Positions 62,771 through 64,000 of a DNA stretch of 64,000 nt are shown here, piece by piece. The DNA lies in assembly GCA_017163975.1 (NCBI GenBank), contig JAFFSR010000251.1:1178001-1242000 (forward strand). The letters are read 5' to 3'. Source of the DNA: Anastatus disparis. Taxonomy: Eukaryota > Arthropoda > Insecta > Hymenoptera > Eupelmidae. The notes below the pieces were generated by a model, which saw only the letters and a program-made list of their open reading frames with translations, ran no database searches and was not told the DNA's origin. How positions within the stretch are numbered: position 1 is the first letter of the stretch; the number at the start of each line of letters is the position of its first letter. The translations under genes were made by a program, and so were the position numbers.

Positions 62771-64000
62771 TTTAAACATGTGATTTTTTTTCACAAAAAA
62801 AAACGAAAAAAAAAGGAGAACAAAAAAAAAAGCATTGTGGAATGAAAATTAATTAAACTTTCATCGATGCACGTGTACCTGCACTAAAACAGAGTACTTA
62901 AAATTTATTTCTATTGGATAATAATTCCGAAGCGAATTTTTCGTTTATAATACTACAGAGCTTTCTTTACGCGAAAGTTATAAAAGAAGAAAAAAAAGGG
63001 TATTAAAAGTCTCGCAATAAGTTCGAAAGCGCCATTTGATAGCAATGCACATCGGAAAGGGTCACGGTAAGATCTTATATGTACACTTAAAACATAAAAA
63101 CTCGCATCCCTCGTAAAGATTGCCCGTGTATACACCAATGAAAGTTATCAACCATTAAAGCGAGCTGTGTGTGATGTTTGGGAAAAAAAAGCCTTTCCCT
63201 TCCCAGTATACATGTATACGCAAGTGTGCCAAAGAGCACATGCAACGGAACACACAGACAGAAAACCAAAAGAACTGGATAATGAGAGAATAAAAGAGAA
63301 AAAAAAAAATAAGTAAATAAAAAAGAGACAAGAGAGAAAAGAAAAGAGAGATGCAAAAGTTGCGATCCTTGAGCCAGTTTCCCAGGGAATATATACACTC
63401 CCTCTTTCTTTTTTCTTTCTTTCTTTCTCTTTCCAACTCTCCGTCTCTTTCGCTCGACCAAAATGATAATTGGCCAATCTCCGCATGCAGAAAAGAACGA
63501 TAGAGAAAGAAGGAAGATCCAAAACGAGGAAGAAACACGCCCTCAGAAATATCCCCCTATAATTGGGAGAAATTCATCTCTTGCACACGTATATAGATTA
63601 AAATAAAAAACAGAAAAAAACAGAAAAAAATGCATATACATATATAAATAAAAAGAAAAGCTTATATATACATATATGCGTGCAAAAAAGAGAAAGGAGG
63701 TGTATTACACACGACGCCGTTCTTCGTTCTAATATACAAACGATAAAAATAATATAAACTTAAACGATTGCTAAGAATTATTACGTGCGAGCAGATATAT
63801 ATTATACTCGTTCACTCTAAACGAGCACCTGCATATACATGTGTGTAGAGGGTCAGTGACCGATCGTCTTTGGGACATCGCCGGACGAAAAGAAGAAGAG
63901 CCGCAGAGTGACTTAAACGTATAATCCCTTGAATACATTAAAACAAAACTAATGGTTGTTGACCTTTTCAACGTACAACACTTATACACCAGGTTTTCTC
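62771..64000. other. AT-rich non-coding stretch to the window end
   Basis: No gene supported. The overlapping minus frames at 63087-63538 all come from one CT/GA-rich patch (63290-63450) and shift among three frames, the sign of a simple-sequence artefact. A CT-rich tract lies at about 63400-63432. Confidence 0.5.

Noticed and set aside
63087..63538. Three overlapping 124-127 codon minus-strand frames
   Set aside because: All come from the same CT/GA-rich patch in three frames, with F/L/S-rich composition and no domain.

Overview
This is eukaryotic, very AT-rich DNA (long A/T runs, many TA, CT and GA microsatellites, no operons or ribosome sites), most likely from an insect. The dispersed tRNA-derived SINEs and one ankyrin gene with a PRANC-like C-terminus fit a parasitoid wasp such as a chalcid. 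That assignment is inference; no species can be named from the sequence alone.

Only one intact protein gene is convincing: a 413-codon ankyrin-repeat gene at 5276-6517 (+). It lies between two inverted arms (about 2685-3800 and 6985-7735). These hold degenerate ~160-bp tandem units and a well-conserved inner block, so the gene appears to be cargo of a ~5-kb long-inverted-repeat element. Smaller hairpin transposons have landed in that element.

Region 1-16.5 kb is a mobile-element landing zone. It holds two SINE copies (1163, 15264), the ankyrin element, and a large palindrome (about 9001-11220) built of CCCTAGGG-type words with a tRNA-like head at each end. Two younger elements are nested in that palindrome, and the opposite arm shows each empty site: 128 bp with a CTG duplication and 664 bp with a TTA duplication. 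Beside it is a decayed minus-strand reading frame (11379-12171). Two more hairpin-type repeats follow (13155-13520, 13696-13858), then a degenerate tandem repeat near 15.9-16.2 kb.

Region 16.5-64 kb is mostly single-copy-looking, AT-rich, non-coding DNA with microsatellites. It has three further SINE copies (27619, 39704, 57630 minus), a diverged member of the 664-bp hairpin family (30064-30590), a dispersed family shared by 30.6-31.4, 39.2-40.4 and 62.6-62.8 kb, and a second copy of the 'CTCGCTTCGCTC' hairpin repeat (61835-62165). A few short GC-richer islands with splice-like borders and an open frame (36305-36379 minus, 43870-43941, 55311-55365, 61191-61289) could be small exons of a gene with very large introns. 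They are not proven, and their phases do not chain directly. The rest reads as a gene desert or giant intron.
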